This document shows, in pieces, positions 1 through 5,909 of a DNA stretch of 8,314 bases. Position 1 is the first letter of the stretch; every line of letters begins with the position of its first letter. The notes under the pieces are model-generated. The model saw only the letters and a program-made list of their open reading frames with translations. It made no database searches and was not told where the DNA came from. The stretch is taken from assembly GCA_045544655.1 (NCBI GenBank), contig JAZPZL010000025.1, positions 1 through 8,314 of the forward strand, given 5' to 3'. The DNA is from RGIG5579 sp045544655 (GTDB taxonomy: Bacteria > Bacillota > Clostridia > Oscillospirales > SIG627). Position numbers and translations under genes: made by a program.

Positions 1-909
1 ACCGATATCATCGGTGAGGATGCCAAGGCTAAGGTTGCAGCTCTCAAGGAAGGCGAAGCAGTTCTTCTGGAGAACGTTCGTTTTGATGCAAGAGAAGAGA
101 AGAACGGTGCTGATTTTGCTCAGGCTCTCGCTTCTTACGCAGATCTGTTCGTAAACGATGCATTCGGTACCGCTCACCGCGCACACGCTTCTACCGAGGG
201 CATTTCCCACTACATTCCCGCAGTTTGCGGCTTCCTGATCGATAAGGAAATCACCATCATGGGCGGCGCTCTTGAGAAGCCCGAGCATCCCTTCGTTGCT
301 ATTCTCGGCGGCGCAAAGGTTTCCGATAAGATCGCAGTTATCACCAACCTGATCGAAAAGGTTGATACCATTATCATCGGCGGTGCTATGGCTTACACCT
401 TCCTGAAGGCTCAGGGCGGCAAGATCGGTACCTCTCTTTGCGAGGACGACAGAATGGAGCTTGCTCTTGAACTGATCGAAAAGGCTAAGGCGAAGGGCGT
501 GAAGTTCCTTCTCCCCGTTGATAACAAGTGCGGCGCTTCCTTCGATAACGACGCTGAAAGCTGCATCTGCGCTTCCAACGACGTTCCTGACGGATTTATG
601 GGTATGGACATTGGTCCCAAGACCATTGAGCTGTACGCTGAGGCTGTTAAGGATGCCAAGACTGTAATCTGGAACGGACCTATGGGCGTTTCCGAATTCG
701 AGAACTACGCTGCAGGTACCCGTGCAGTTGCAGAGGCAGTTGCTCAGAGCTCTGCTACCTCCATCGTAGGCGGCGGCGACTCTACCGCAGCAATCGAGAA
801 GCTTGGCTTTGCCGATAAGATCACCCACATCTCTACCGGTGGCGGTGCAAGCCTTGAATTCCTGGAAGGCAAAGAGCTTCCCGGTATCGCTTGTCTTCAG
901 GACAGATAA
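1..909 (+). CDS. pgk: Phosphoglycerate kinase, 3' part (5' end outside window)
   Basis: Cytoplasmic glycolytic enzyme that transfers a phosphate from 1,3-bisphosphoglycerate to ADP, giving ATP and 3-phosphoglycerate. The reading frame is open from base 1 and encodes 302 residues; PGKs are usually about 395-400 residues, so roughly the first 95 are missing. Counting from the first codon, visible family motifs are ENVRF (24-28), AFGTAHRAH (54-62), the GGAKVSDK segment (103-110) leading into the nucleotide-binding C-terminal domain, WNGPMG (224-229), and the nucleotide phosphate-binding GGGDST (257-262), followed by the glycine-rich HISTGGGAS stretch. The ATG at 259 is an internal methionine, not the start. 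Codon use is strongly biased (AAG, ATC, GTT, CTT), as expected for a highly expressed gene. tpiA starts 14 nt after the stop, so the two are very likely one transcript. Confidence 0.98.
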   Translation, partial: TDIIGEDAKAKVAALKEGEAVLLENVRFDAREEKNGADFAQALASYADLFVNDAFGTAHRAHASTEGISHYIPAVCGFLIDKEITIMGGALEKPEHPFVAILGGAKVSDKIAVITNLIEKVDTIIIGGAMAYTFLKAQGGKIGTSLCEDDRMELALELIEKAKAKGVKFLLPVDNKCGASFDNDAESCICASNDVPDGFMGMDIGPKTIELYAEAVKDAKTVIWNGPMGVSEFENYAAGTRAVAEAVAQSSATSIVGGGDSTAAIEKLGFADKITHISTGGGASLEFLEGKELPGIACLQDR

Positions 910-923
910 GGGAGGAAAAGCAA

Positions 924-1673
924 ATGAGAAAGATGATCATTGCAGGCAACTGGAAAATGAATATGACCCCCTCCGAGGCAGGAACCCTTGCCGCTGAGAT
1001 CGCTCAGATCAAGGATGCCGCTTGCGAGGTTGTTATTTGCCCCCCCTTCGTAGATCTGTTCTTCGCAAAGAAGGCAATTGAAGGCAGCAACGTAAAGCTC
1101 GGCGCTCAGAACTGCCACTTCGAGGCAAAGGGTGCATTCACCGGTGAGATCAGCGCAGATATGTTGATCGAAGCAGGCTGTGAGTACGTTATCATCGGTC
1201 ACTCCGAGAGAAGACAGTACTTCGGCGAAACCGATGCAACCGTAAATGCGAGAACCGCTGCCGCTTTGGCAAAGGGGCTCAAGGTGATCCTCTGCGTTGG
1301 CGAGACCAAGGACGAGAGACTGGACGGTATCACTAAGGAAGTGATCGCCCGCCAGATCAAGCTTGACCTGAAGGGAATTTCCCGCGAGGATATGGCAAAC
1401 GTTGTAATCGCTTACGAGCCCGTATGGGCAATCGGAACCGGTCTGGTTGCGAGCAAGGAGCAGGCTGAAGAGGTTTGCGCTTTCATCCGCGATCTGATCA
1501 AAGAGCTCTACGACGAGACCGTTGCAGAAGATACCACCATTCAGTACGGTGGTTCTATGAAGCCCGATAACTGTGCAGAGCTTCTTGCTATGCCCAATAT
1601 CGACGGCGGTCTGATCGGCGGTGCGGCACTGAAGGCTGCGGACTTTGCAGCTATCGTTGCAGCAGCAAAATAA
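924..1673 (+). CDS. tpiA: Triosephosphate isomerase
   Basis: Interconverts dihydroxyacetone phosphate and glyceraldehyde 3-phosphate in the cytoplasm. The 249-residue length is normal for the family. Visible residues are NWKMN (9-13) with catalytic Lys11, GHSERR (92-97) with catalytic His93, AYEPVWAIGTG (163-173) with catalytic Glu165 at the head of the mobile loop 6, YGGS (208-211), and the phosphate-gripping GLIGGAAL (229-236), so the enzyme should be active. An upstream in-frame ATG at 891 lies inside pgk and would add 11 unrelated residues. The ATG at 924 is preferred because GGAGG at 911-915 sits 8 nt upstream and the protein then begins right before the conserved first beta strand. The gene follows pgk in the same transcript and is closed by a terminator 15 nt after its stop. 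gpmI and eno, which often follow in Firmicutes, are absent here. Confidence 0.98.
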   Translation: MRKMIIAGNWKMNMTPSEAGTLAAEIAQIKDAACEVVICPPFVDLFFAKKAIEGSNVKLGAQNCHFEAKGAFTGEISADMLIEAGCEYVIIGHSERRQYFGETDATVNARTAAALAKGLKVILCVGETKDERLDGITKEVIARQIKLDLKGISREDMANVVIAYEPVWAIGTGLVASKEQAEEVCAFIRDLIKELYDETVAEDTTIQYGGSMKPDNCAELLAMPNIDGGLIGGAALKAADFAAIVAAAK

Positions 1674-1687
1674 GTTGAAAAAGAAAG

Positions 1688-1714
1688 AGCGGCAGAGTTT
1701 TCTGCCGCTTTTTT
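1688..1714 (+). terminator. Intrinsic terminator after pgk-tpiA
   Basis: A perfect 9-bp stem (1688-1696 with 1701-1709, arm AGCGGCAGA) with a GTTT loop is followed by a run of six T (1709-1714). A-rich sequence before the stem can pair with the T run and lengthen it. It lies 15 nt after the tpiA stop and 15 nt before the next start codon, so it also forms part of the leader of the membrane protein gene. Confidence 0.93.
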
Positions 1715-1729
1715 GCAAAAGGTGTAGGT

Positions 1730-2422
1730 ATGAGAAAATTTTCCCTGGGACTGGATGCAAGAAGAAAAAAATATGAAACCGAGGGCGTAGACGGCTACGA
1801 TTGGAACGAGGCTCAGCCGAAATGGCCCATTACCCGCATTATGAATACCGTTTTCGGTATCATCAGCGTGATCGTCTGGATCCTGATCCTGACGCGCATT
1901 TTTGCATCGGGCAATTCGGAATATGAGAAAATGATCTTGCTCAACGACAAGGCTTCTGCCGTTTATCCCGGTGAGGTGCGGGAGGTGCTTCGCATCAATT
2001 CCGCCATAGATAAGGAGACGGACGGCGGAGTGATCGTTCAGTATCCCGTATATCTGGAAGAGGTGGAGAATCTCCAGCTGACGGCGCGTGTGAATCGCCG
2101 TACCATTAGGCCCGGTAGCGGGAAAACGGGCTATACCTTCGTCCTGCGGGAAAGCGGAGGGGAAGAAGAGAGCCGTTTTTATACGGTGAGCTATCACAGC
2201 GTGAAAAAGCAGTTTCAGTATACCTTTTTCCGCCTTTGCTTTGAAGGAATTGAACTGGATCAAAAAAAGGTGTATACCCTTTTCGTGTATCAGGGGGATT
2301 TTGCCCCAGCCGACGGAAAATACCCTGCAGACGAAGCGGAATTCCGTTTCACGGTCCTCAATTCCGATACTTATTGCAACAAGGTCACCCCGAAAAGAAA
2401 CGCTTTCCAAAAGGTAAAGTAA
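1730..2422 (+). CDS. Single-pass membrane protein of unknown function
   Basis: I do not recognise a family in this 230-residue protein. A charged, tyrosine-bearing N-terminal segment of about 35 residues is followed by one hydrophobic segment (about 38-58, rich in I, V, W and L). After it comes a hydrophilic domain of about 170 residues with alternating beta-like stretches (for example 103-109, 148-156 and 180-187). Arg and Lys before the hydrophobic segment suggest the N-terminus is inside and the C-terminal domain outside. No lipobox, catalytic motif or repeat is visible. The ATG at 1730 follows a modest AAAGGTG ribosome site (1718-1724) by 5 nt. No convincing promoter lies between the tpiA terminator and this start, so expression may rely on readthrough or on a promoter inside tpiA. 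Base composition resembles the minus-strand operon more than the glycolytic genes. It could be a secreted-domain sensor or an accessory envelope protein, but nothing here decides that. Confidence 0.85.
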   Translation: MRKFSLGLDARRKKYETEGVDGYDWNEAQPKWPITRIMNTVFGIISVIVWILILTRIFASGNSEYEKMILLNDKASAVYPGEVREVLRINSAIDKETDGGVIVQYPVYLEEVENLQLTARVNRRTIRPGSGKTGYTFVLRESGGEEESRFYTVSYHSVKKQFQYTFFRLCFEGIELDQKKVYTLFVYQGDFAPADGKYPADEAEFRFTVLNSDTYCNKVTPKRNAFQKVK

Positions 2423-2438
2423 AAATGCATATAGTATG

Positions 2439-2457
2439 ATCGCCCTGCCAAGCATTT
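2439..2457 (+). repeat. 19-nt inverted repeat, left copy
   Basis: ATCGCCCTGCCAAGCATTT at 2439-2457 is identical to the reverse complement of 3828-3846. The match stops at both ends (2438 and 2458 differ), so the shared block is exactly 19 nt. The two copies bracket the AT-rich nuclease gene. Each is part of a terminator-like hairpin, so shared ancestry of two hairpin repeats is the simplest explanation. Confidence 0.9.
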
Positions 2458-2474
2458 TGTAGGGCGATTTTTTT
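2439..2474 (+). terminator. Hairpin terminator, copy 1 of a repeated element
   Basis: An 8-bp perfect stem (2439-2446, ATCGCCCT, with 2461-2468) can be extended by a G-U and a C-G pair into the loop and is followed by seven T (2468-2474). It starts 16 nt after the stop of the membrane protein gene, where a terminator is expected. Its left arm and loop recur at the hairpin at 3817-3850 on the other side of the nuclease gene, so this is a copy of a dispersed element as well as a terminator. Confidence 0.88.
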
Positions 2475-2513
2475 ATGTCCGAAAATTGGTATATGCTCTC
2501 AAATATAATAAAC

Positions 2514-2542
2514 TTGAAACATAAAAGTAATTATGGTATACT
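2514..2542 (+). promoter_or_regulatory. SigA-type promoter of the nuclease gene
   Basis: TTGAAA (2514-2519) and TATACT (2537-2542) are separated by exactly 17 nt, with a TG two bases before the -10 box (2534-2535, extended -10). Transcription would start near 2549, about 20 nt before the start codon, just ahead of a GGAGGG ribosome site at 2555-2560. The gene therefore carries its own constitutive-looking promoter, separate from the genes to its left. Confidence 0.75.
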
Positions 2543-2568
2543 GATAAAAACGTTGGAGGGCAAAAAGC

Positions 2569-3750
2569 ATGGATAATGAGAATATCGCAAAAAAGTTGAA
2601 AGATTTTCTGTTAAATATTGAGTGCTTAGCACCTCTCGAAAAATCTTCTTTTAACATTTTTGACGTATTAAAAATTGCAAGGGCTGAAATCAGACATAGC
2701 AATGTATTGGCATGGCTTTTAAATCCGAATGAAAACCATGGGTTTGGTAAAGCTTTTATTGCAAAATTGAATTCGTATATTGCCAAAGACGGTCTTGTTT
2801 CTGATGAGGCAGCATTTAAACTGCTTACAATGAAATATGCTGATATTGTAGTACATAGAGAATGGCAAAATATTGATATTTTAATTGAATCGCAAAAAGA
2901 AAAATACGTTTTATGTATTGAAAACAAGGTCGATTCACAAGATCACGATGGACAGTTGGATAAATATTATCATATCATTGAAGAAAAATATCCTGAATTC
3001 ACAAAAATATATTTGTATCTGACACCGGAAGGATTGCCTCCTTTACAAGATAGTTATTCTGTATGGGGATGTATAAAATATGAAACGATGATTCGTATTA
3101 TAGAGATCGAACTGGAAAAAGCAACGTATGACTCTGAAGCCATTCGCTTTATAAATTCTTATTTGAACACGCTAAGGAGGGAAACAATGGAAAACAATGA
3201 AATTATTGAACTGTGCCAGCAAATATATGCGGAACATAAAGAAGCATTGGATCTGATTTTTGAAAATCGTCCCGATCGATTACAAAACGTTTCAGAGTTT
3301 TTTAAAGCATGGTGCAAAAAACAACATGAAAAAGGGCTTGTTTTTTTGGATGAAGAAAAGTGTTCTAAATCTTATATAAGATTCAGAACACCGTTTATGG
3401 ATGATTACATTTTAAAAAGCAACGGTATCAGCGGATGGAATACAAAGAATCATTATTATTACGAGATTTGTTCTTACTGTGATAAAAATGAAACCGTATC
3501 GTTTGCAATTCAGCTATCGTTCAATTCCGCAAATCTTGAAGTAAAAAACCGGGAGCAATTGGAAAATATTATAAAATTGATTCATCCCGAAAAGCCCCTA
3601 AAGGACAATTGGCAGTGGAAGACTGTTTTCAAGAGTAAGACTGAAAAAATCAAGTCAACGGAAGAGGATATTGAAGAAGGAGTTTATGCAAAGTTAGACA
3701 AAATGTTTGCTGAAATTCTCAAAAACGAAAAGTTTATTTCTACGATGTGA
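2569..3750 (+). CDS. PD-(D/E)XK nuclease superfamily protein (PDDEXK_4-like)
   Basis: A 393-residue protein whose N-terminal half looks like the PD-(D/E)XK nuclease family resembling Pfam PDDEXK_4. The family-typical HSNVLAWLLNP lies at 43-53, the metal-binding Asp at 103 (NIDILI), the E-x-K pair at Glu118 and Lys120 (CIENKV), and a GQLDKYY segment with Gln129 and Tyr133-134 where this superfamily often has a helix motif. These would form a working metal-dependent DNA-cleaving site. The C-terminal half (about 207-393) has no motif I recognise. The start at 2569 has GGAGGG 8 nt upstream and its own promoter. The gene is far more AT-rich than its surroundings: 19/60 and 16/60 G+C in the rows at 2581 and 2881, against 36/60 in tpiA at 961 and 31/60 in the operon at 5701. 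With the flanking hairpins, this suggests recent acquisition. No methyltransferase, helicase or small antitoxin-like partner is adjacent. A solo defence or mobile-element nuclease is plausible; its target is unknown. Confidence 0.85.
   Translation: MDNENIAKKLKDFLLNIECLAPLEKSSFNIFDVLKIARAEIRHSNVLAWLLNPNENHGFGKAFIAKLNSYIAKDGLVSDEAAFKLLTMKYADIVVHREWQNIDILIESQKEKYVLCIENKVDSQDHDGQLDKYYHIIEEKYPEFTKIYLYLTPEGLPPLQDSYSVWGCIKYETMIRIIEIELEKATYDSEAIRFINSYLNTLRRETMENNEIIELCQQIYAEHKEALDLIFENRPDRLQNVSEFFKAWCKKQHEKGLVFLDEEKCSKSYIRFRTPFMDDYILKSNGISGWNTKNHYYYEICSYCDKNETVSFAIQLSFNSANLEVKNREQLENIIKLIHPEKPLKDNWQWKTVFKSKTEKIKSTEEDIEEGVYAKLDKMFAEILKNEKFISTM
3174..3189 (+). promoter_or_regulatory. Internal Shine-Dalgarno and in-frame ATG within the nuclease gene
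   Basis: AAGGAGG (3174-3180) stands 6 nt before an ATG at 3187-3189 that is in frame with the nuclease gene (Met207). It is a better ribosome site than that of the full-length start. Initiation here would yield a 187-residue C-terminal protein lacking the nuclease domain. The two arginine codons it creates are AGG AGG. Whether it is used cannot be told from sequence. Confidence 0.55.
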
Positions 3751-3816
3751 ATCGTTTTTTAGTTGCTTGCCTTTGATGGAGAACAAAGGATTTTCATTAT
3801 AAAATTTACAAGAAAG

Positions 3817-3850
3817 ATCGCACTGCCAAATGCTTGGCAGGGCGATTTTT
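3817..3850 (+). terminator. Hairpin terminator, copy 2 of the repeated element
   Basis: A 13-position stem (3817-3829 with 3834-3846) holds one A-G mismatch and a 4-nt ATGC loop. It is followed by five T, a G and four more T (to 3855). It lies 66 nt after the nuclease stop and 30 nt before the end of the convergent flavodoxin gene. On the minus strand it is followed only by CTTTCTT, so it should work best for the plus strand, with possible weaker action on the operon. Its sequence closely resembles the hairpin at 2439-2474. No gene is visible in the 130-nt gap 3751-3880. Confidence 0.87.
3828..3846 (-). repeat. 19-nt inverted repeat, right copy
   Basis: The minus strand of 3828-3846 reads ATCGCCCTGCCAAGCATTT, identical to 2439-2457 on the plus strand. 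The pair encloses about 1.4 kb holding only the nuclease gene and its promoter. No target-site duplication is evident in the outer flanks (before 2439 and after 3846). Confidence 0.9.
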
Positions 3851-3880
3851 GTTTTGAAAAAGACGTAGGATATGTAAGGA

Positions 3881-4369
3881 TCATTCCTTTTCGTACCACT
3901 CAAGGAAAGCGGCAAGATTTTCCTCGCGGACGTAGTTTTGATCGTTCTTCAAAAGGTAGAGCATTCGTTCGTCGTCGGAGGTCTTTTCTTTTTTACCGTC
4001 CATTGCTTTCGTCAGCATACGGATCATAAATTTATTGATGCCACGAAGCTTGGCTTTTTCCATTCCTCCTTGTACCGTGAAAAGAGGGAGCTCCGCGGGG
4101 ATACCGTTTGCCTTGCGGGTTTGTTCTATGGCAGTGCCGGTATCGCAAAGCCCTACGGCAAGGATGGCGGAGATCTGAAACCTTTTTGCTGCTAAACGAT
4201 AGCCCTTGATACTGCTTGCAAATAGCCAACCCAGATAAAGGATCTCTGATTTTTTGTCAAGTGCTTTGGCTTGTTCAAGAGAATAAACGGGAAGACCTGT
4301 TTTTTCACCCAAAAGCTTGGCGTAGCTTGCGGTGTGTCCCGTGTTTGAGGTGTAAACGATGGCTTTCAT
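3881..4369 (-). CDS. Flavodoxin-domain protein (HemG-like)
   Basis: A 162-residue, soluble flavodoxin-fold protein expected to bind FMN and carry electrons in the cytoplasm. The FMN-phosphate loop is seen as TSNTGHT (7-13), right after the first beta strand. LGWLFASSIKGY (46-57) and VGLCDTG (72-78) fall where the two other flavin-contacting loops lie. NKFMIRML (112-119) resembles the C-terminal segment of HemG-type flavodoxins, so the Flavodoxin_5 group is the likely family. The ATG at 4369 has an AAAGGAG site (4377-4383) 7 nt upstream. It is the last gene of the minus-strand operon, 36 nt after the GT-C gene. Its presence beside glf is notable because Glf needs reduced FAD. A protoporphyrinogen oxidase role is less likely, as no haem genes are nearby. 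Confidence 0.85.
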   Translation of the reverse strand: MKAIVYTSNTGHTASYAKLLGEKTGLPVYSLEQAKALDKKSEILYLGWLFASSIKGYRLAAKRFQISAILAVGLCDTGTAIEQTRKANGIPAELPLFTVQGGMEKAKLRGINKFMIRMLTKAMDGKKEKTSDDERMLYLLKNDQNYVREENLAAFLEWYEKE

Positions 4370-4405
4370 ACTTTCGCTCCTTTCCGATGATGGCGAGAAA
4401 TGGCT

Positions 4406-5893
4406 TCAGGAGAGCAGATACAATTCCGCACCCGGTACGGGTGCCTCGGTTTGCGATAGGATATATCCGTGTCTTTGGATGTATTCCTGCATTCTTTCGT
4501 AGGCAAAGAAGTCAAGGGGGAGGAAGATCGCGGCGGGGAGATCCTCTTCTATTTCCTTGAAAAATTCCTCCTCCATCTCGGGATTGACGGAGCAGATCGG
4601 GGATTGATAGGAATATCGGGTCGGAGCAAAACGGTTGCTTCGGTTATAAATCTCATTGAAATTGCCGCATACGAGAATGGGATCGTCTTCCTTCGTATTG
4701 CTTTCGATCCAGGTACAGACGGTTTGTACGTTTGGATCAACGTTACTGCCGCCGCGATTCTGATAAACGTAAATTCCGTGTCCAACGAGCGTTTGCCAAG
4801 TTGGCAATACGGTGGAGATCAGAAGGTATGCGGCAAGGAAGATCACACCCAAATGATTTTCGGAAAAAGCCTTGTCGCAAGCTTTTCCAAGATAGGCGAT
4901 CGGAAGGATCAAAAGAGGGAGGAGAACCATGCCGTAGTGATTGTAGGTTTGCCCGGAAATGCAAATGAAAAGAAGCGTTCCTCCGAAGCAAAGGGCGTAC
5001 AAAAGGTTTAGCAGATCCTTCTTTTTGAAAAATGCAACGCCGAGAATTCCCACGGCACCGGCAGTAAAGGGCGTTTGGAGAAAATAAAGGAAGGAATTTA
5101 ATTTCGCATAATTGTTTGCCCGCAGATCATCGCCGGCATAGAGGAAATTAAACAGAATATAGTCCGACCAAAAAGCCTTAAGCCCTCCCCGGATCCCAAG
5201 CCAAAGGATAAAGGGAAGGATGAAGGATAGGAAGCCAAGAAGAAAATAAAGCAGGAAAAAGGGGATTTTTTTGAAGTTTTTGGTAACGATGCATTGGTAT
5301 AAAACGCCGAGGCACATTACTACCCAAACTGCGATCATATTCACCCGAAGCAAAATCACGGCACCAAGGCTGGCACCGCATAAAAACAGACGAAAACGGG
5401 TGATCCTGGAATTTAAGAAATAATCGGTAAAAATATAGATCGCTCCGGCAATGAAGGGGAGGGCGTATTCTTCCGTAAGGTTTCCCCCTTCAAAATACTG
5501 ATTGAGCGCGGGCAGAAGGGGAATGAGCACCAATACGGAGGTGCATTTTCGGCAGAAAAGACGCGCAATTTTATATGCGATGAAAAAGAAAGAAAATAAG
5601 AAGAAAAGCTCGATGATCCACAGCCCTTTTTCGGGGGAGATGCTGCGCGCCAAAAGGTTGAGCACGTACAAAAAGGGTCCTTTGTGATCAAAGGTGTCCA
5701 AATAAGGCGTGCCGCCGTTTTGCATAATGCGGGCAACGTACTGAAAAACGGATGAGTCCGTTCCGGCACACCGTTTTACGAAAAACTGGGAATATGCCGT
5801 AAGGGAAAAAAGAAGGGAAAGGAGAGCGATCGCGCAGACGCAGATCGCGGAAGAGATACAAGCTTTTGCTTTTTCTTTATCAAAGCTCTTCAT
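4406..5893 (-). CDS. GT-C-type polytopic membrane glycosyltransferase
   Basis: A 495-residue integral membrane protein of the GT-C fold (GT39/PMT-like), which transfers a sugar from a polyprenyl-phosphate donor on the outer face of the membrane. After the first membrane segment (about 14-36) comes an outer loop with GTDSSVF (44-50), whose Asp46 sits where GT-C enzymes keep the catalytic acidic residue. DHKGPFLY (69-76), the counterpart of the HKPP-type motif, follows. About ten more hydrophobic segments follow to about 366, including YNHYGMVLLPLL (317-328). The last 125 residues form a soluble outer domain. The ATG at 5893 is chosen over one at 5965: it has AGAGG (5902-5906) 8 nt upstream and begins 16 nt after the glf stop, whereas 5965 would overlap glf by 56 nt. 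The sugar and acceptor are not decided by sequence; neighbours suggest Galf or another sugar on a cell-wall polymer. Confidence 0.9.
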   Translation of the reverse strand: MKSFDKEKAKACISSAICVCAIALLSLLFSLTAYSQFFVKRCAGTDSSVFQYVARIMQNGGTPYLDTFDHKGPFLYVLNLLARSISPEKGLWIIELFFLFSFFFIAYKIARLFCRKCTSVLVLIPLLPALNQYFEGGNLTEEYALPFIAGAIYIFTDYFLNSRITRFRLFLCGASLGAVILLRVNMIAVWVVMCLGVLYQCIVTKNFKKIPFFLLYFLLGFLSFILPFILWLGIRGGLKAFWSDYILFNFLYAGDDLRANNYAKLNSFLYFLQTPFTAGAVGILGVAFFKKKDLLNLLYALCFGGTLLFICISGQTYNHYGMVLLPLLILPIAYLGKACDKAFSENHLGVIFLAAYLLISTVLPTWQTLVGHGIYVYQNRGGSNVDPNVQTVCTWIESNTKEDDPILVCGNFNEIYNRSNRFAPTRYSYQSPICSVNPEMEEEFFKEIEEDLPAAIFLPLDFFAYERMQEYIQRHGYILSQTEAPVPGAELYLLS

Positions 5894-5909
5894 AGAATTA
5901 ACCTCTGCT

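Noticed and set aside
897..1760. Long minus-strand open frame opposite tpiA (287 codons)
   Set aside because: It lies antisense to a gene with certain identity and strong codon bias, which easily leaves the opposite frame open. Its translation shows no domain.
2108..2134. GSGKTG in the 230-residue membrane protein, resembling a P-loop
   Set aside because: A Walker A motif needs a glycine five residues before the GKT. That position is isoleucine, and the segment lies in the predicted outer domain.
1541..2455. Minus-strand open frame opposite the tpiA end and the membrane protein gene
   Set aside because: It runs through two terminators and starts within the hairpin repeat (MLGRAII comes from the stem). 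There is no ribosome site and no recognisable protein.
2569..3750. Nuclease gene as part of a restriction-modification or toxin-antitoxin pair
   Set aside because: No methyltransferase, specificity gene or small partner gene is adjacent. The neighbours on both sides are separate transcription units.
3694..4029. Short open frames on both strands across 3694-4029
   Set aside because: They are made largely of the translated hairpin repeat and the ends of neighbouring genes, and have no ribosome sites.
4793..4807. Short palindrome TTGCCAAGTTGGCAA similar to the hairpin repeat's inner stem
   Set aside because: It is inside the GT-C coding sequence, has only 7-bp arms, no T run and no match to the rest of the repeat.
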